From Paraburkholderia xenovorans LB400 (GTDB lineage: Bacteria; Pseudomonadota; Gammaproteobacteria; Burkholderiales; Burkholderiaceae), in contig NC_007953.1 in assembly GCF_000013645.1 (NCBI RefSeq), forward strand, positions 124,001 through 188,000: a stretch of 64,000 nucleotides of DNA, read 5' to 3'. Shown here piece by piece: positions 17,288-25,966 of this stretch (the first letter of the stretch is position 1; the number at the start of each line of letters is the position of its first letter). The position numbers and the translations under genes are program-made. The notes beneath the pieces were generated by a model. The model did not search any database, was not told the origin of the DNA, and saw only the letters and a list, made by a program, of their open reading frames with translations.

Positions 17288-18106
17288 ATGAAGATCTGGA
17301 CTCGCAGCGCCGCTGTCGTCGGGCTGCTACTGACCTTGTCGGGCGTCGCGCACGCCGATCGACTTGACGATATCAAGAAAGCCGGCGTGCTGCGCGTTGC
17401 TACTTTCGACAGCAATCCACCATTCGGCTTCGTGGACCCGAAGACGAACCAGATCGTCGGCCTCGACGTCGACTATGCGCGCGCTGTCGCCGCGAAGCTT
17501 GGCGTCAAGCTCGAGATCCAGCCGACCAACCCCGCCAACCGGATTGCGTTTCTGAAGTCCAACAAGGTGGATCTGGTCTTCGCCAACTTCACGATCACCG
17601 ACGAGCGCAAGAAGGAAATCGATTTCAGCACACCGTATTTCGCGTCGGGCACCCAGTTCATCGCGAAGAAGGGCGTGCTGAAGTCGCCGCAACAACTGGA
17701 CAGCTTGAGGATCGGCGCCGACAAGGGCACGACGAACGAACAGCAGGTTCGCGCTCAGTTCCCGGCCGCGACCATCGTCGCCTACGACGACACGCCGTTC
17801 GCCTTCGCCGCGCTGCGTGCGGGCAACGTCCAGGCGATCACGCAGGACGGCCCGAAGCTGGTTGCGTTGCTGGCCAATGTACCGGACAAGGAAAAGTACG
17901 AGATCCCGCCGTTCACGATTTCGAACGACTACGAAGGTGTCGGCGTACCGAAGAACGAGGCGCGTCTGCTGAATGTCGTCAACGAGACGCTGGTGGGGCT
18001 CGAAGCAAACGGCAATGCCGCGAAAATTTACGACCAGTGGTTCGGTCCGGGCAGCAAAGCGCCGCTGCCCCGTCTGTTCAAGATTGGCGATCCGCAAAAG
18101 AGCTGA
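17288..18106 (+). CDS. Polar-amino-acid-type ABC substrate-binding protein
   Basis: Periplasmic solute-binding protein of family 3, 272 residues. Signal peptide 1-23 ends at VAHA. The mature sequence has the classic GVLRVATFDSNPPFGFVD...GLDVDYARAVAAKLG and the NKVDLVFANFTITDERKKEIDFS segment of cystine/polar amino-acid binders. Two permease genes follow, separated by a strong terminator hairpin, which usually means the binding protein is made in excess. Ligand might be cystine or another sulfur amino acid given the setting, but glutamine-like ligands cannot be excluded. Confidence 0.9.
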   Translation: MKIWTRSAAVVGLLLTLSGVAHADRLDDIKKAGVLRVATFDSNPPFGFVDPKTNQIVGLDVDYARAVAAKLGVKLEIQPTNPANRIAFLKSNKVDLVFANFTITDERKKEIDFSTPYFASGTQFIAKKGVLKSPQQLDSLRIGADKGTTNEQQVRAQFPAATIVAYDDTPFAFAALRAGNVQAITQDGPKLVALLANVPDKEKYEIPPFTISNDYEGVGVPKNEARLLNVVNETLVGLEANGNAAKIYDQWFGPGSKAPLPRLFKIGDPQKS

Positions 18107-18126
18107 GTTTTTTCCGCGTTCACTGT

Positions 18127-18169
18127 CCGGCCTGCCGTTCCTACGACGGCGGGCCGGTTTGTTTTATTT
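18127..18169 (+). terminator. Intercistronic rho-independent terminator/attenuator
   Basis: A 12-bp stem (CCGGCCTGCCGT / ACGGCGGGCCGG, one G-U pair), 7-base loop, followed by TTTGTTTTATTT. It lies between the binding-protein gene and the first permease, so it should let through only part of the transcripts. Confidence 0.85.
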
Positions 18170-18189
18170 CCGCTGCAGATAGTTTTCGG

Positions 18190-18948
18190 ATGATGACGAT
18201 GAACGCGTGGCTCGAACCTCGCTATGTCGCGTGGATATGGCGCGGCTTTGCGATGACGCTGGCGCTGTCGGCCAGCGTCGCCGTTTGTGCGACGCTGCTG
18301 GGCTTTGCGCTGGCGCTCGCCCGCAGCGCTCCTTCCGCCGCGTTGCGCCGTGCGGCGGCCGGCTACGTTCTGATATTCCGGAACTCACCGTTGCTCGTTC
18401 AATTGCTGTTCTGGTATTTCGGTGCGGCGGTCCTGTTGCCGGATGGCTTGATGAACTGGCTCAATACTCCGCATGTCGTCGTGCTTGGACCTGTCACGCT
18501 GAGTTGGCCGACGTTCGAATTCGTCGCGGGCTGGCTCGGTCTCACGTGCTATTCGACGACCTTCATCGGCGAGGAATTCCGCGCGGGAATGCGCGGCGTG
18601 CGCGATGGCCAGTATCAGGCGGCCGCCGCGCTTGGCTTGACGCGGTTCGCAACGTTTCGCCACGTGATTTTGCCGCAGGCGGTGCGGATCGCGACGCCGC
18701 CGCTCGCCGGGCAATATATGAATGTCATCAAGAATTCGTCGCTGACGATGGCCATCGGCTTCGCCGAATTGTCGTACTCGTCGCGCCAGGTCGAGACGGA
18801 GACGCTCAAGACGTTCCAGTCGTTCGGAATGGCGACCTTGCTCTACATTGCGGCGATCGCCACGATTGAAGTCGCGTTGCTGATCTGGCAGCGCCGCGGC
18901 GCGTATGGATCGGGTGGCGTGCGGTTTCCGCGCGGAGGCCGCTCATGA
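18190..18948 (+). CDS. ABC permease, polar amino-acid family (first)
   Basis: Inner-membrane permease of about 252 residues from the ATG at 18190; ATGs at 18193 and 18199 are also possible. It has the HisM/GlnP-type segment YVLIFRNSPLLVQLLFWYFG and the EAA loop with LGLTRFATFRHVILPQAVRIATPP. An insertion around residues 105-125 (LPDGLMNWLNTPHVVVLGP) is typical of the longer partner of a heterodimer. The stop overlaps the next gene by 4 bp. Confidence 0.9.
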   Translation: MMTMNAWLEPRYVAWIWRGFAMTLALSASVAVCATLLGFALALARSAPSAALRRAAAGYVLIFRNSPLLVQLLFWYFGAAVLLPDGLMNWLNTPHVVVLGPVTLSWPTFEFVAGWLGLTCYSTTFIGEEFRAGMRGVRDGQYQAAAALGLTRFATFRHVILPQAVRIATPPLAGQYMNVIKNSSLTMAIGFAELSYSSRQVETETLKTFQSFGMATLLYIAAIATIEVALLIWQRRGAYGSGGVRFPRGGRS

Positions 18949-19640
18949 GCGCAGTGGACTGGCTGCCGATCCTGCGCTATCTGCTCGCCGGCGCGTTTCC
19001 CAATGGCCCGCTTGGCGGCATCGCGCTGACCGTGATGCTGACGCTGACGTCGGCCGCGCTGTCGGCGCTGCTCGGCCTTGCAGGCGGCGTCTCGCTGGTG
19101 ATGACGCGGGGCTTGCCGCATCTGCTGCTGCTCGCCGTGGTGGGCTTGTTTCGCGCGATTCCGGTGCTGATGCTGATCTTCTGGACGTTCTTTCTGATGC
19201 CGGTGCTGCTGCATGTCGACGTCCCAGGACTCGCGACCGTGGTGTGCGCGCTCGCGTTGATCGGCGGCGCGTATCTGTCGCATTCGGTGCAGGCCGGTAT
19301 TGTCGCGGTCGGCGATGGGCAATGGCAGGCCGCGCAGTCGCTCGGCATGACGCGCGGCCAGGCGCTGCGCCATGTGCTGCTGCCTCAGGCGATACGCACG
19401 ATGACGCCGTCGTTCGTCAACCAATGGGTGTCGTTGATCAAGGACACCTCGCTCGCCTATATCGTCGGCGTGCCGGAATTCACGTTTCTGGCCAATCAGG
19501 TGAACAGCCGCCTGATGGTTTATCCGGCGCAGATATTCCTGTTCGTCGGTCTGGTATATCTCGTGTTGTGCTGCACTTTTCAGTGGGGCGTCACACGTCT
19601 GCTGAGCGGCGCGTTCGACGCGGGTGCAGCGCGCCGATAA
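18945..19640 (+). CDS. ABC permease, polar amino-acid family (second)
   Basis: A 231-residue inner-membrane permease that pairs with the preceding one. EAA loop: SLGMTRGQALRHVLLPQAIRTMTPS; the upstream segment GLFRAIPVLMLIFWTFF is the family's conserved membrane region. Its ATG overlaps the previous stop. No ATP-binding protein of this family follows: the next gene is a minus-strand relic, so the importer must borrow an ATPase from elsewhere or be defective. Confidence 0.9.
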   Translation: MSAVDWLPILRYLLAGAFPNGPLGGIALTVMLTLTSAALSALLGLAGGVSLVMTRGLPHLLLLAVVGLFRAIPVLMLIFWTFFLMPVLLHVDVPGLATVVCALALIGGAYLSHSVQAGIVAVGDGQWQAAQSLGMTRGQALRHVLLPQAIRTMTPSFVNQWVSLIKDTSLAYIVGVPEFTFLANQVNSRLMVYPAQIFLFVGLVYLVLCCTFQWGVTRLLSGAFDAGAARR

Positions 19641-19706
19641 CGGCACGCGGCGGCCGTGGCGGCGCTACGGATCAATCGCGCAGCCAATCGGCGCTCCAGA
19701 CGCTTA

Positions 19707-20117
19707 CTACCGGGCGGCGACCGCTGCCGCGTTTTTTCCTGCCAGCACATGGCGATTCACCGGCCGCGGCAGTCCGGGATTTTCACGCAGCGTGCGCCCC
19801 TCGTATTCGGTTCGGAACAGTCCACGCCGCTGCAATTCCGGCACGATCTGTTCGGTGAATGCACTGAGCCCGCCGGGAAGCCACGGCGGCATGACGTTGA
19901 AACCGTCCGTTCCTTCTTCCTTCTCGCGCACGCTGACGCTGTTGGCGAAAAAGATTACGTCGAACTTCGCGCGCTCTGCAATCCGCGCGAGCTGTACATA
20001 GTGCTGGAAATCGGGTCCGCCGCTCGCATGCATGTCGGGATGCCGCCATGCGGCGATATGGTGGCCGGTCTCCATCAGAAAGGCGCCTGGCCTGATCTGC
20101 CGTTTGCTTTCGCTCAT
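19707..20117 (-). pseudogene. Internally deleted DszA/NtaA-type monooxygenase relic
   Basis: An intact 136-residue frame that joins the two ends of an LLM monooxygenase. Residues 1 to about 60 (GAFLMETGHHIAAWRHP... KFDVIFFA) match the start, and residues about 69-125 (GTDGFNVMPPWLPGGL... TLRENPGLPRP) match the end of the full-length paralogue at 39767-41104. About 320 residues, including the FMN-binding core, are missing without a frame break. It lies 49 bp downstream of the ATPase gene on the same strand and was probably the last gene of that transport operon. It cannot be an active monooxygenase. Confidence 0.88.
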
Positions 20118-20166
20118 GGTCTGCTCCTTCGTGCCATGCCGCTGATCTTCGGTTGTGGGCCGCGCG

Positions 20167-21057
20167 TCACCACGCTAGCCGCCATTCGGTAATCGGTGGG
20201 TGCGCGGCCTCGACCGATGGCGAGCCGTCGTCGCCGTCGCTCGGCAGGTCGCCGGACTCTCCGAAATCCGCCACGATTTCGTCGCGCAGCCGGAGAAAGC
20301 GCGCGTCGCCGCGCTTGCGCGGCCGCGGCAACCCGACGTCGACGATTCGCTTGATGCGGCCCGGGCGCGGCGCCATCGTCACGACCCGGTCTCCGAGATA
20401 AACGGCCTCGTCCACGTCGTGCGTGACGAGAATCATCGTGATGCGTTCCTGTTCCCAGATGCGCTGCAATTCGTTTTGCAGGCGGCCACGGGTGAGCGCG
20501 TCGAGCGCGCCGAATGGCTCGTCGAGCAGCAGCACACGCGGCCGGTTGACCAGCCCGCGAGCAATCGCCACGCGCTGCGCCATGCCACCCGACAACTGAT
20601 TCGGGTAAGCGTTCTCGAAGCCCGCGAGGCCGACGAGGGCGATGTGTTCAGCGACGGCGTCGCGCTTCTGCTTCGCCGTCAGCGGCGCATTGCGCAGCGC
20701 CGCCAGGATATTCTGCGACGCGGTGAGCCATGGGAACAGCCGGTGGTCCTGAAACACGATGCCGCGTTGCAACGAAGTGTCGCGCACCCGTTCGCCGGCA
20801 ACGAAAATGTCGCCGCTGTAATCGGTATCGAGACCCGCTATCAGGCGCAGCAAGGTCGACTTGCCGCAGCCGCTCGCGCCGAGCACGCTGATGAATTCGC
20901 CGGGGCGGACCCGCAGCGTGATGTCGTCGAGCACATCCAGCGCTGTGCCACGCTGGACATAGCGCTTTCGCACATGACGGATGTCGAGTCCTTCCGATGT
21001 CGCAAGGGTCATGGGAGAGTCCGGTAAGAGTTGGCGGGCGCGTCTTGCATCGATCAC
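20167..21057 (-). CDS. ABC transporter ATP-binding protein, SsuB/TauB type
   Basis: A 296-residue cytoplasmic ATPase. Walker A GASGCGKST, Q-loop region GIVFQDHRLFPWLT, signature LSGGMAQRVAIARGL, Walker B LLLDEPFGALD and switch LVTHDVDEA are complete. The GTG at 21057 overlaps the upstream permease stop (GTGA), favouring this start; an ATG at 21012 is the alternative. The C-terminal 40 residues extend beyond the usual family end with acidic, low-complexity sequence. Fourth gene of the minus-strand transport operon. Confidence 0.92.
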   Translation of the reverse strand: MIDARRARQLLPDSPMTLATSEGLDIRHVRKRYVQRGTALDVLDDITLRVRPGEFISVLGASGCGKSTLLRLIAGLDTDYSGDIFVAGERVRDTSLQRGIVFQDHRLFPWLTASQNILAALRNAPLTAKQKRDAVAEHIALVGLAGFENAYPNQLSGGMAQRVAIARGLVNRPRVLLLDEPFGALDALTRGRLQNELQRIWEQERITMILVTHDVDEAVYLGDRVVTMAPRPGRIKRIVDVGLPRPRKRGDARFLRLRDEIVADFGESGDLPSDGDDGSPSVEAAHPPITEWRLAW

Positions 21058-21935
21058 GACGCGCGCAGCGGGCGGCGCGCGAAAATCGCCCGCTCGATCG
21101 CGCGGGCCAGCGCATTGAGAGCCCAGCCGGTCAAGCCCACTACGATGATGCCGAACAGCACGAGGTCCATCCGGAATTGCTCGCTACCGTCGATTAGCAG
21201 ATTGCCGATGCCGCTGCCCGACACCAGCAGATATTCGGCGCCGAGCGTCGCGAGCCACGAATAGATCAGCGCGAGATAGATCCCGGTGAAAATCGACGGG
21301 AGTGCTGCCGGAAGAATCACATGGGCGATCAGTTGCAGCCGGGAATAGCGGAACGCGCGGGCCACCTCGACATAGCTGCGCGGCACCGCATGGATGCCGT
21401 CGCAGGTGTGCGCGGTAACCGGCAGCAGCGCGGCCAGCGACAGGAACACCACCTTCGCGGCATCGCCCAATCCGAACCATACCGAAATCAGCGGTATCCA
21501 GGCGAACAGCGAGATCTGCTTGAACGTGTCGAAGCTCGGTCCGACCATCCGGCGCGCGAGACGCGAAAAGCCGAGCAGGCTGCCGAGCAGCAAGCCGCCC
21601 ACCGTGCCGATGACGAAGCCGCTCGCCTCGCGCGCGAGAGAAGCGGACAGCGCGCGCAGCAGAGCGCCGCTCACCGTTTGCTGCCAGCCGGTTTGCAGGA
21701 CGGCGAGCGGGCTGACCAGCAGGCCGCTTTTCACGAGGTGCAACGCCGATACGGCGGACCAGAGTGCAATGGCGACAAGCGGCAACAGCACGCCGCGCCA
21801 CGCGGCGCCGCGCCGGGTGACAACGGTTCTGATTTTCTTGCGTGGTTCCGGCAATGCGCAATCGCATGGCGGCGGTCCCTTTCTTCCTGAACGTCCTGGA
21901 CCAGTTCGTGTGCGGAGCTTCGAAAGAAAACTCAT
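21054..21935 (-). CDS. ABC transporter permease, SsuC type (second of two)
   Basis: A 293-residue inner-membrane permease. It has a basic N-terminal tail, then six or so membrane segments and the EAA loop VEVARAFRYSRLQLIAHVILPAALPSIFTG. The substitution of AFRYS for the usual TLGAS/TYGAS is unusual. It lies 25 bp after a different permease of the same family and 4 bp over the ATPase, so this importer seems to use a heterodimeric membrane channel rather than the homodimer usual for SsuC. Confidence 0.9.
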   Translation of the reverse strand: MSFLSKLRTRTGPGRSGRKGPPPCDCALPEPRKKIRTVVTRRGAAWRGVLLPLVAIALWSAVSALHLVKSGLLVSPLAVLQTGWQQTVSGALLRALSASLAREASGFVIGTVGGLLLGSLLGFSRLARRMVGPSFDTFKQISLFAWIPLISVWFGLGDAAKVVFLSLAALLPVTAHTCDGIHAVPRSYVEVARAFRYSRLQLIAHVILPAALPSIFTGIYLALIYSWLATLGAEYLLVSGSGIGNLLIDGSEQFRMDLVLFGIIVVGLTGWALNALARAIERAIFARRPLRAS

Positions 21936-21960
21936 GGGGTTCCTTTGCCTCGCGGCGGCT

Positions 21961-22812
21961 TCACTCGCGGAACGCGGACGGCTGTCCGCGCCGCAGACGC
22001 GCTTCGAGTGAATCGAGCAGGCGGTTCACGACGAGGCCGATCGCGCCGACCACGACGACCGACGCCATCACCAGATCGAGTTGAAACAGTTGCCGTCCAT
22101 AAACGATCAGATAGCCAAGGCCCTCTGACGACGCGACCAGTTCGACGACGACGAGCGCCAGCCATGCCTTCGTGAAGGCCAGCCGCACGCCGGTCGCGAG
22201 CGTGGGAACGGCGGCGGGCAACACCACGTAGACAATCCGCTGCCATTCGCTGTAGCCGTATCCGCGTGCGACTTCCTCCAGGCTGTGAGGCGACTGGCGG
22301 AAACCTTGCAAGGTGCTGAGCGTGGCCGGTACGAGCGCCGCATGCGCGATCAGGATGTACTTGAGCGGCTCGCCGACTCCGACGAGCAGCAGCAGAAACG
22401 GCAGCCAACCGAGTACCGGAATCTGGACGAGCGCATTGAAGCCGGGCAAAACATAGGCTTCCAGCGTGCGCGACAGACCGAGCGCCGCGCCGATCGCAAA
22501 GCCCCCCATGGTGCCGATGCCGAAGCCGACCACGACCCGCTGCAAGCTGATCAGCGTGTGACGCACAAGGTCGCCGCTGTGCGCGAGTTCCATGAAGGTT
22601 TCATAGACGCGCGCGGGTGGCGGCAGAATTTGCGGGGCGATCCAGCCGCGCTCACAACCGATCGTCCAGAGCGCCAGCAGTGCCGCCGGCAGCAGCCACG
22701 GTGCGAGAAGCCAGGCGACGCTGCGCAGCCGTTCGCCTGTGCGCCGCGCTTTGTGCTGACTGCGCGCGTCGCCGCCAGCAGCCGTGGCGACGGGGATGGC
22801 TGTCTCGCTCAT
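21961..22812 (-). CDS. ABC transporter permease, SsuC type (first of two)
   Basis: A 283-residue inner-membrane permease. EAA loop: LEEVARGYGYSEWQRIVYVVLPAAVPTLATG; conserved motif FNALVQIPVLGWLPFLLLLVGVGE. It follows the binding-protein gene by 12 bp. Sequence differs clearly from the second permease, so the pair is not a recent duplication. The substrate is likely a sulfonate-type anion. Confidence 0.9.
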   Translation of the reverse strand: MSETAIPVATAAGGDARSQHKARRTGERLRSVAWLLAPWLLPAALLALWTIGCERGWIAPQILPPPARVYETFMELAHSGDLVRHTLISLQRVVVGFGIGTMGGFAIGAALGLSRTLEAYVLPGFNALVQIPVLGWLPFLLLLVGVGEPLKYILIAHAALVPATLSTLQGFRQSPHSLEEVARGYGYSEWQRIVYVVLPAAVPTLATGVRLAFTKAWLALVVVELVASSEGLGYLIVYGRQLFQLDLVMASVVVVGAIGLVVNRLLDSLEARLRRGQPSAFRE

Positions 22813-22824
22813 CGTCGGGCTCCG

Positions 22825-23892
22825 TTAGCTGAGCGGCTTGCCGGCCGCATCGTAGCGGGTCCAGTACCGATCGAGCTTCTGCGCATGCAATGCGTTGTCG
22901 AGATAGCGCGGTTCAAACCAGTTGTCGACATCGACCGGCTGGCGGATCAACTTCAGCTTGAGCGCGTCCTGAGCGACCGCCTTGTAGCGCGCGACAATGA
23001 ACGCATCGATCAGCGGCGAGTTGCGGTCCTTCAGCGACTGGTGCGCGAACTCGGCTTGCCATGACGCATAGCTCACGCCGCTTTGAGCCCATAGCTTGAA
23101 AAGTGCATCGCGGTTGGCTTCGTCGGACGACCATTGCGCGCCCTTGACGAACGCGTTGACGACGCGCTGGACCACCTCGGGATGGGCATGCTCGAAGTCG
23201 TCCAGCACGAGCAGATGCGATTGCCGCGTGAATTGCGGGCCATCGGTCTGCGACTCGTAGATGATCTTCGCCAGGCCCTGGTCACGCAGCTTGTAGAGGT
23301 GGTAATCGTTGACCGACGCGTCGATACCCTTCGACGCCAGCGCTGCGAGCGAGCTTGCCGTGTCGAGGTTGATCACGCGCAGATCGCGTTCATCGAGCTG
23401 GTTCGCCGCGAGCGCGTTGTCGACCACCAGTTGCAGATTGGTGCCGCGGAAAATGGCGGTGCGGCGCCCTTTCAGATCCTTGATCGTATGAATGTCGGAG
23501 TCGGGTGGCACGGCGATCTTGATGCCGGCGCGAACACCGGATTCGAGCAGAATGCGCGTCTTCAGGCCATTGGCCCGCGCGAGCACCGCGGGCAGATCGC
23601 CTTGAAACGCGAAGTCGAGCGACTTGTCGGCGATCGCTTCGTTGACCGCGGGGCCGGCGCCTTTGAAGAAAAGCCACTCGACCTTGATGCCGTCCGCCGC
23701 GAATTCCTTTTCGAGCAACTGCTGCAATTGCACGGTCGCGGCGGGTGAGCCGCCGAAGGTGGGCGGGTCGCCCGCGCCTTGCTGCGCGACGCCAATGCGG
23801 ATGACGGACAGCTTGTCGGCATACGCGTTAAGCGTCGCCGCTGCCAATGCGGCGCATACCGTCAGGGACTTCAGTAGCTTGAAATAGCGCAT
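22825..23892 (-). CDS. ABC transporter substrate-binding protein, SsuA-like
   Basis: Periplasmic binding protein, 355 residues from the ATG at 23892 (GGAAAAC before it; the frame is open to 23925). Signal peptide 1-25 ends NAYA. Mature start LSVIRIGVAQQGAGDPPTFGG, then VQLQQLLEKEFAADGIKVEWLFFKGAGPAVNEAIADKSLDFAFQGDLPAVLARANG, is typical of aliphatic-sulfonate/aryl-sulfonate SBPs. First transport gene downstream of groEL on the same strand, with a strong hairpin between them. Head of the SBP-permease-permease-ATPase set. Confidence 0.9.
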   Translation of the reverse strand: MRYFKLLKSLTVCAALAAATLNAYADKLSVIRIGVAQQGAGDPPTFGGSPAATVQLQQLLEKEFAADGIKVEWLFFKGAGPAVNEAIADKSLDFAFQGDLPAVLARANGLKTRILLESGVRAGIKIAVPPDSDIHTIKDLKGRRTAIFRGTNLQLVVDNALAANQLDERDLRVINLDTASSLAALASKGIDASVNDYHLYKLRDQGLAKIIYESQTDGPQFTRQSHLLVLDDFEHAHPEVVQRVVNAFVKGAQWSSDEANRDALFKLWAQSGVSYASWQAEFAHQSLKDRNSPLIDAFIVARYKAVAQDALKLKLIRQPVDVDNWFEPRYLDNALHAQKLDRYWTRYDAAGKPLS

Positions 23893-23915
23893 GTTTTCCG
23901 TGGTGTACGAGCTCG

Positions 23916-23948
23916 ACCGGCGCATTCACGCGAGTGAGATGCGCCGGT
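23916..23948 (-). terminator. Hairpin between groEL and the transport operon
   Basis: Stem ACCGGCGCAT / ATGCGCCGGT extended inward by TCAC/GTGA with one bulge and a GCGA tetraloop. No T-run follows on either strand. Likely a terminator or RNA-processing structure that uncouples groESL from the transport genes. Confidence 0.5.
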
Positions 23949-23960
23949 GCGGGCAGAAGG

Positions 23961-25601
23961 TCAGAAGTCGTAGCCGGCGCCCGGGGCGCCCGGTCCAGCC
24001 GCGGACGTCGCCGGTGCCGGATCCTTCGGCGCTTCATATACGGTGGCGTCGGTGGTCAGCAGCAGCGCGGCGACCGATGCCGCGTTCTGCAGCGCCGTAC
24101 GCGTCACCTTGGTCGGATCGAGCACGCCCGATTCGACCAGGTCGCCATACTCTCCGGTCTGCGCGTTGTAGCCGAAGTTGCCACTGCCTTCGGCGACCTT
24201 CGCGACCACCACGCTCGCTTCCTCGCCCGCGTTCGTCACGATCTGGCGCAACGGTTCTTCGAGCGCGCGCAGCACGATCTTGATGCCCGCATCCTGATCC
24301 GCATTCGCACCCTTGAGTCCGCTGATCGCATTTCGCACGCGGATCAAGGCGACCCCGCCGCCCGGCACGATGCCCTCTTCGACGGCCGCGCGCGTGGCGT
24401 GCAGCGCGTCGTCGACGCGATCCTTCTTTTCCTTGACTTCGATTTCCGTCGCGCCGCCCACCTTGATGACGGCCACGCCGCCGGCCAGCTTCGCCACGCG
24501 TTCCTGGAGTTTTTCGCGGTCGTAGTCCGAGCTGGCTTCGTCGATCTGCGCGCGAATCTGCTTCACGCGCGCTTCGATGTTCTTGTGTTCGCCGGCGCCG
24601 TCGATCACGGTGGTGTTTTCCTTGCCGACCTCGATGCGCTTGGCCTGGCCCAGTTCAGCAAGCGTTGCCTTTTCCAGCGTCAGGCCCGTTTCTTCGGCGA
24701 TCACCTGGCCGCCGGTCAGGATCGCGATGTCTTCGAGCAGCGCCTTGCGGCGGTCGCCGAAGCCCGGCGCCTTCACCGCCACCGTTTTCAGAATGCCGCG
24801 AATATTGTTCACCACCAGCGTCGCGAGCGCTTCGCCTTCGACGTCTTCAGCGATGATCAGCAGCGGCCGGCTCGCTTTCGCAACCTGCTCCAGAACCGGC
24901 AGCAGATCGCGAATGTTCGAGACTTTCTTGTCGTGCAGAAGCACGTACGGGTTGTCGAGAACCGCGACCTGCTTGTCCTGATCGTTGATGAAGTAGGGCG
25001 ACAGGTAGCCGCGATCGAATTGCAGTCCTTCCACCACGTCGAGTTCGTCGTCGAGCGATTTGCCGTCTTCGACGGTGATCACGCCTTCCTTGCCGACGCG
25101 GTCGATTGCCTCGGCAATGCGCTGGCCGATCGATTCTTCGCCATTCGCGGAGATCGTCGCGACCTGCGCGATTTCCTTGCTCGTCGTGGTCGGCTTGCTG
25201 ATCTTCTTCAGTTCGTCGATGGCGGCTACCACCGCCTTGTCGATACCGCGTTTCAGGTCGAGCGGATTCAGGCCGGCTGCGACATACTTCTGGCCTTCGC
25301 GCACGATCGCCTGCGCGAGCACGGTGGCGGTGGTCGTGCCGTCACCCGCGGCGTCGCTGGTGCGCGAAGCGACTTCCTTCACCAGTTGTGCGCCGATGTT
25401 CTGCACGCGGTCCGGCAATTCGATTTCCTTCGCGACCGACACGCCGTCCTTGGTGACGACGGGCGAACCGAAGCTGCGCTCCAGAACCACGTTGCGGCCC
25501 TTCGGGCCGAGCGTCACCTTGACGGCGTTCGCGAGGATGTTCACGCCTTCGACGAGTTTCGAGCGTGCTACATCGCTGAAAATGATTTCCTTTGCTGCCA
25601 T
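23961..25601 (-). CDS. groL: 60-kDa chaperonin GroEL, accessory copy
   Basis: ATP-driven folding chamber, 546 residues. Starts at ATG 25601 (MAAKEIIFSD) after GGAG; the frame opening at 25673 overlaps groES and is not used. Canonical segments are intact: VTLGPKGRNVVLERSFGSP, GDGTTTATVLAQAIV, KAPGFGDRRKALLEDIAILTGG, GGVAVIKVGGATEIEVKEKKDRVDDALHATRAAVEEGIVPGGG. The C-terminal tail ends PGAPGAGYDF instead of the usual GGM repeats, and the sequence drifts from the housekeeping GroEL at several points, so this is probably a specialised second copy. It forms an operon with groES. Confidence 0.97.
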   Translation of the reverse strand: MAAKEIIFSDVARSKLVEGVNILANAVKVTLGPKGRNVVLERSFGSPVVTKDGVSVAKEIELPDRVQNIGAQLVKEVASRTSDAAGDGTTTATVLAQAIVREGQKYVAAGLNPLDLKRGIDKAVVAAIDELKKISKPTTTSKEIAQVATISANGEESIGQRIAEAIDRVGKEGVITVEDGKSLDDELDVVEGLQFDRGYLSPYFINDQDKQVAVLDNPYVLLHDKKVSNIRDLLPVLEQVAKASRPLLIIAEDVEGEALATLVVNNIRGILKTVAVKAPGFGDRRKALLEDIAILTGGQVIAEETGLTLEKATLAELGQAKRIEVGKENTTVIDGAGEHKNIEARVKQIRAQIDEASSDYDREKLQERVAKLAGGVAVIKVGGATEIEVKEKKDRVDDALHATRAAVEEGIVPGGGVALIRVRNAISGLKGANADQDAGIKIVLRALEEPLRQIVTNAGEEASVVVAKVAEGSGNFGYNAQTGEYGDLVESGVLDPTKVTRTALQNAASVAALLLTTDATVYEAPKDPAPATSAAGPGAPGAGYDF

Positions 25602-25614
25602 GTTCGAGGCTCCT

Positions 25615-25905
25615 TTATTGAGTAACGACGGCGACCACGTCTTCTTCGCGCAGCACCAGCAGTTCGGTGCCATCCACCTTCACCGACTGGCCCGCGTATT
25701 TGCCGAACAGCACACGCTCGCCAACCTTCAGATCGGGTTCGATACGCTTGCCGTCGCTATCACGCTTGCCCGGTCCGATGGCGATGACTTCGCCCTGGTC
25801 GGGTTTTTCCGCCGCGCTTTCGGGAATGACGATTCCCGATGCTGTTTTGGTTTCCTGATCAAGACGTTTGACGATCAGGCGGTCGTGCAATGGACGTAGG
25901 CTCAT
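25615..25905 (-). CDS. groS: 10-kDa co-chaperonin GroES, accessory copy
   Basis: Lid of the GroEL chamber, 96 residues from ATG 25905 (MSLRPLHDRLIVKRLD). The mobile loop is TKTASGIVIPESAAEKP, and GEVIAIGPGKR and the C-terminal ELLVLREEDVVAVV are conserved. It lies 13 bp before groEL. A CIRCE operator stands 26 bp upstream, so it should be repressed by HrcA and induced by heat or misfolding stress. Confidence 0.97.
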   Translation of the reverse strand: MSLRPLHDRLIVKRLDQETKTASGIVIPESAAEKPDQGEVIAIGPGKRDSDGKRIEPDLKVGERVLFGKYAGQSVKVDGTELLVLREEDVVAVVTQ

Positions 25906-25930
25906 AAGTCGAATTCGCTCATGTGGAAAT

Positions 25931-25957
25931 TTGGCACTCTTCACTGGTGAGTGCTGA
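25931..25957 (-). promoter_or_regulatory. CIRCE operator (HrcA-binding) of groESL
   Basis: TTGGCACTC, nine bases, GAGTGCTGA: the CIRCE inverted repeat (consensus TTAGCACTC-N9-GAGTGCTAA) with one mismatch in each arm. It sits between the predicted -10 box and the groES start, the usual position for HrcA repression. Confidence 0.92.
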
Positions 25958-25966
25958 CCGGAGTCG

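Noticed and set aside
23934..25625. 563-codon plus-strand frame opposite groEL
   Set aside because: Antisense shadow of a highly conserved gene; its composition mirrors GroEL codons and matches no family.
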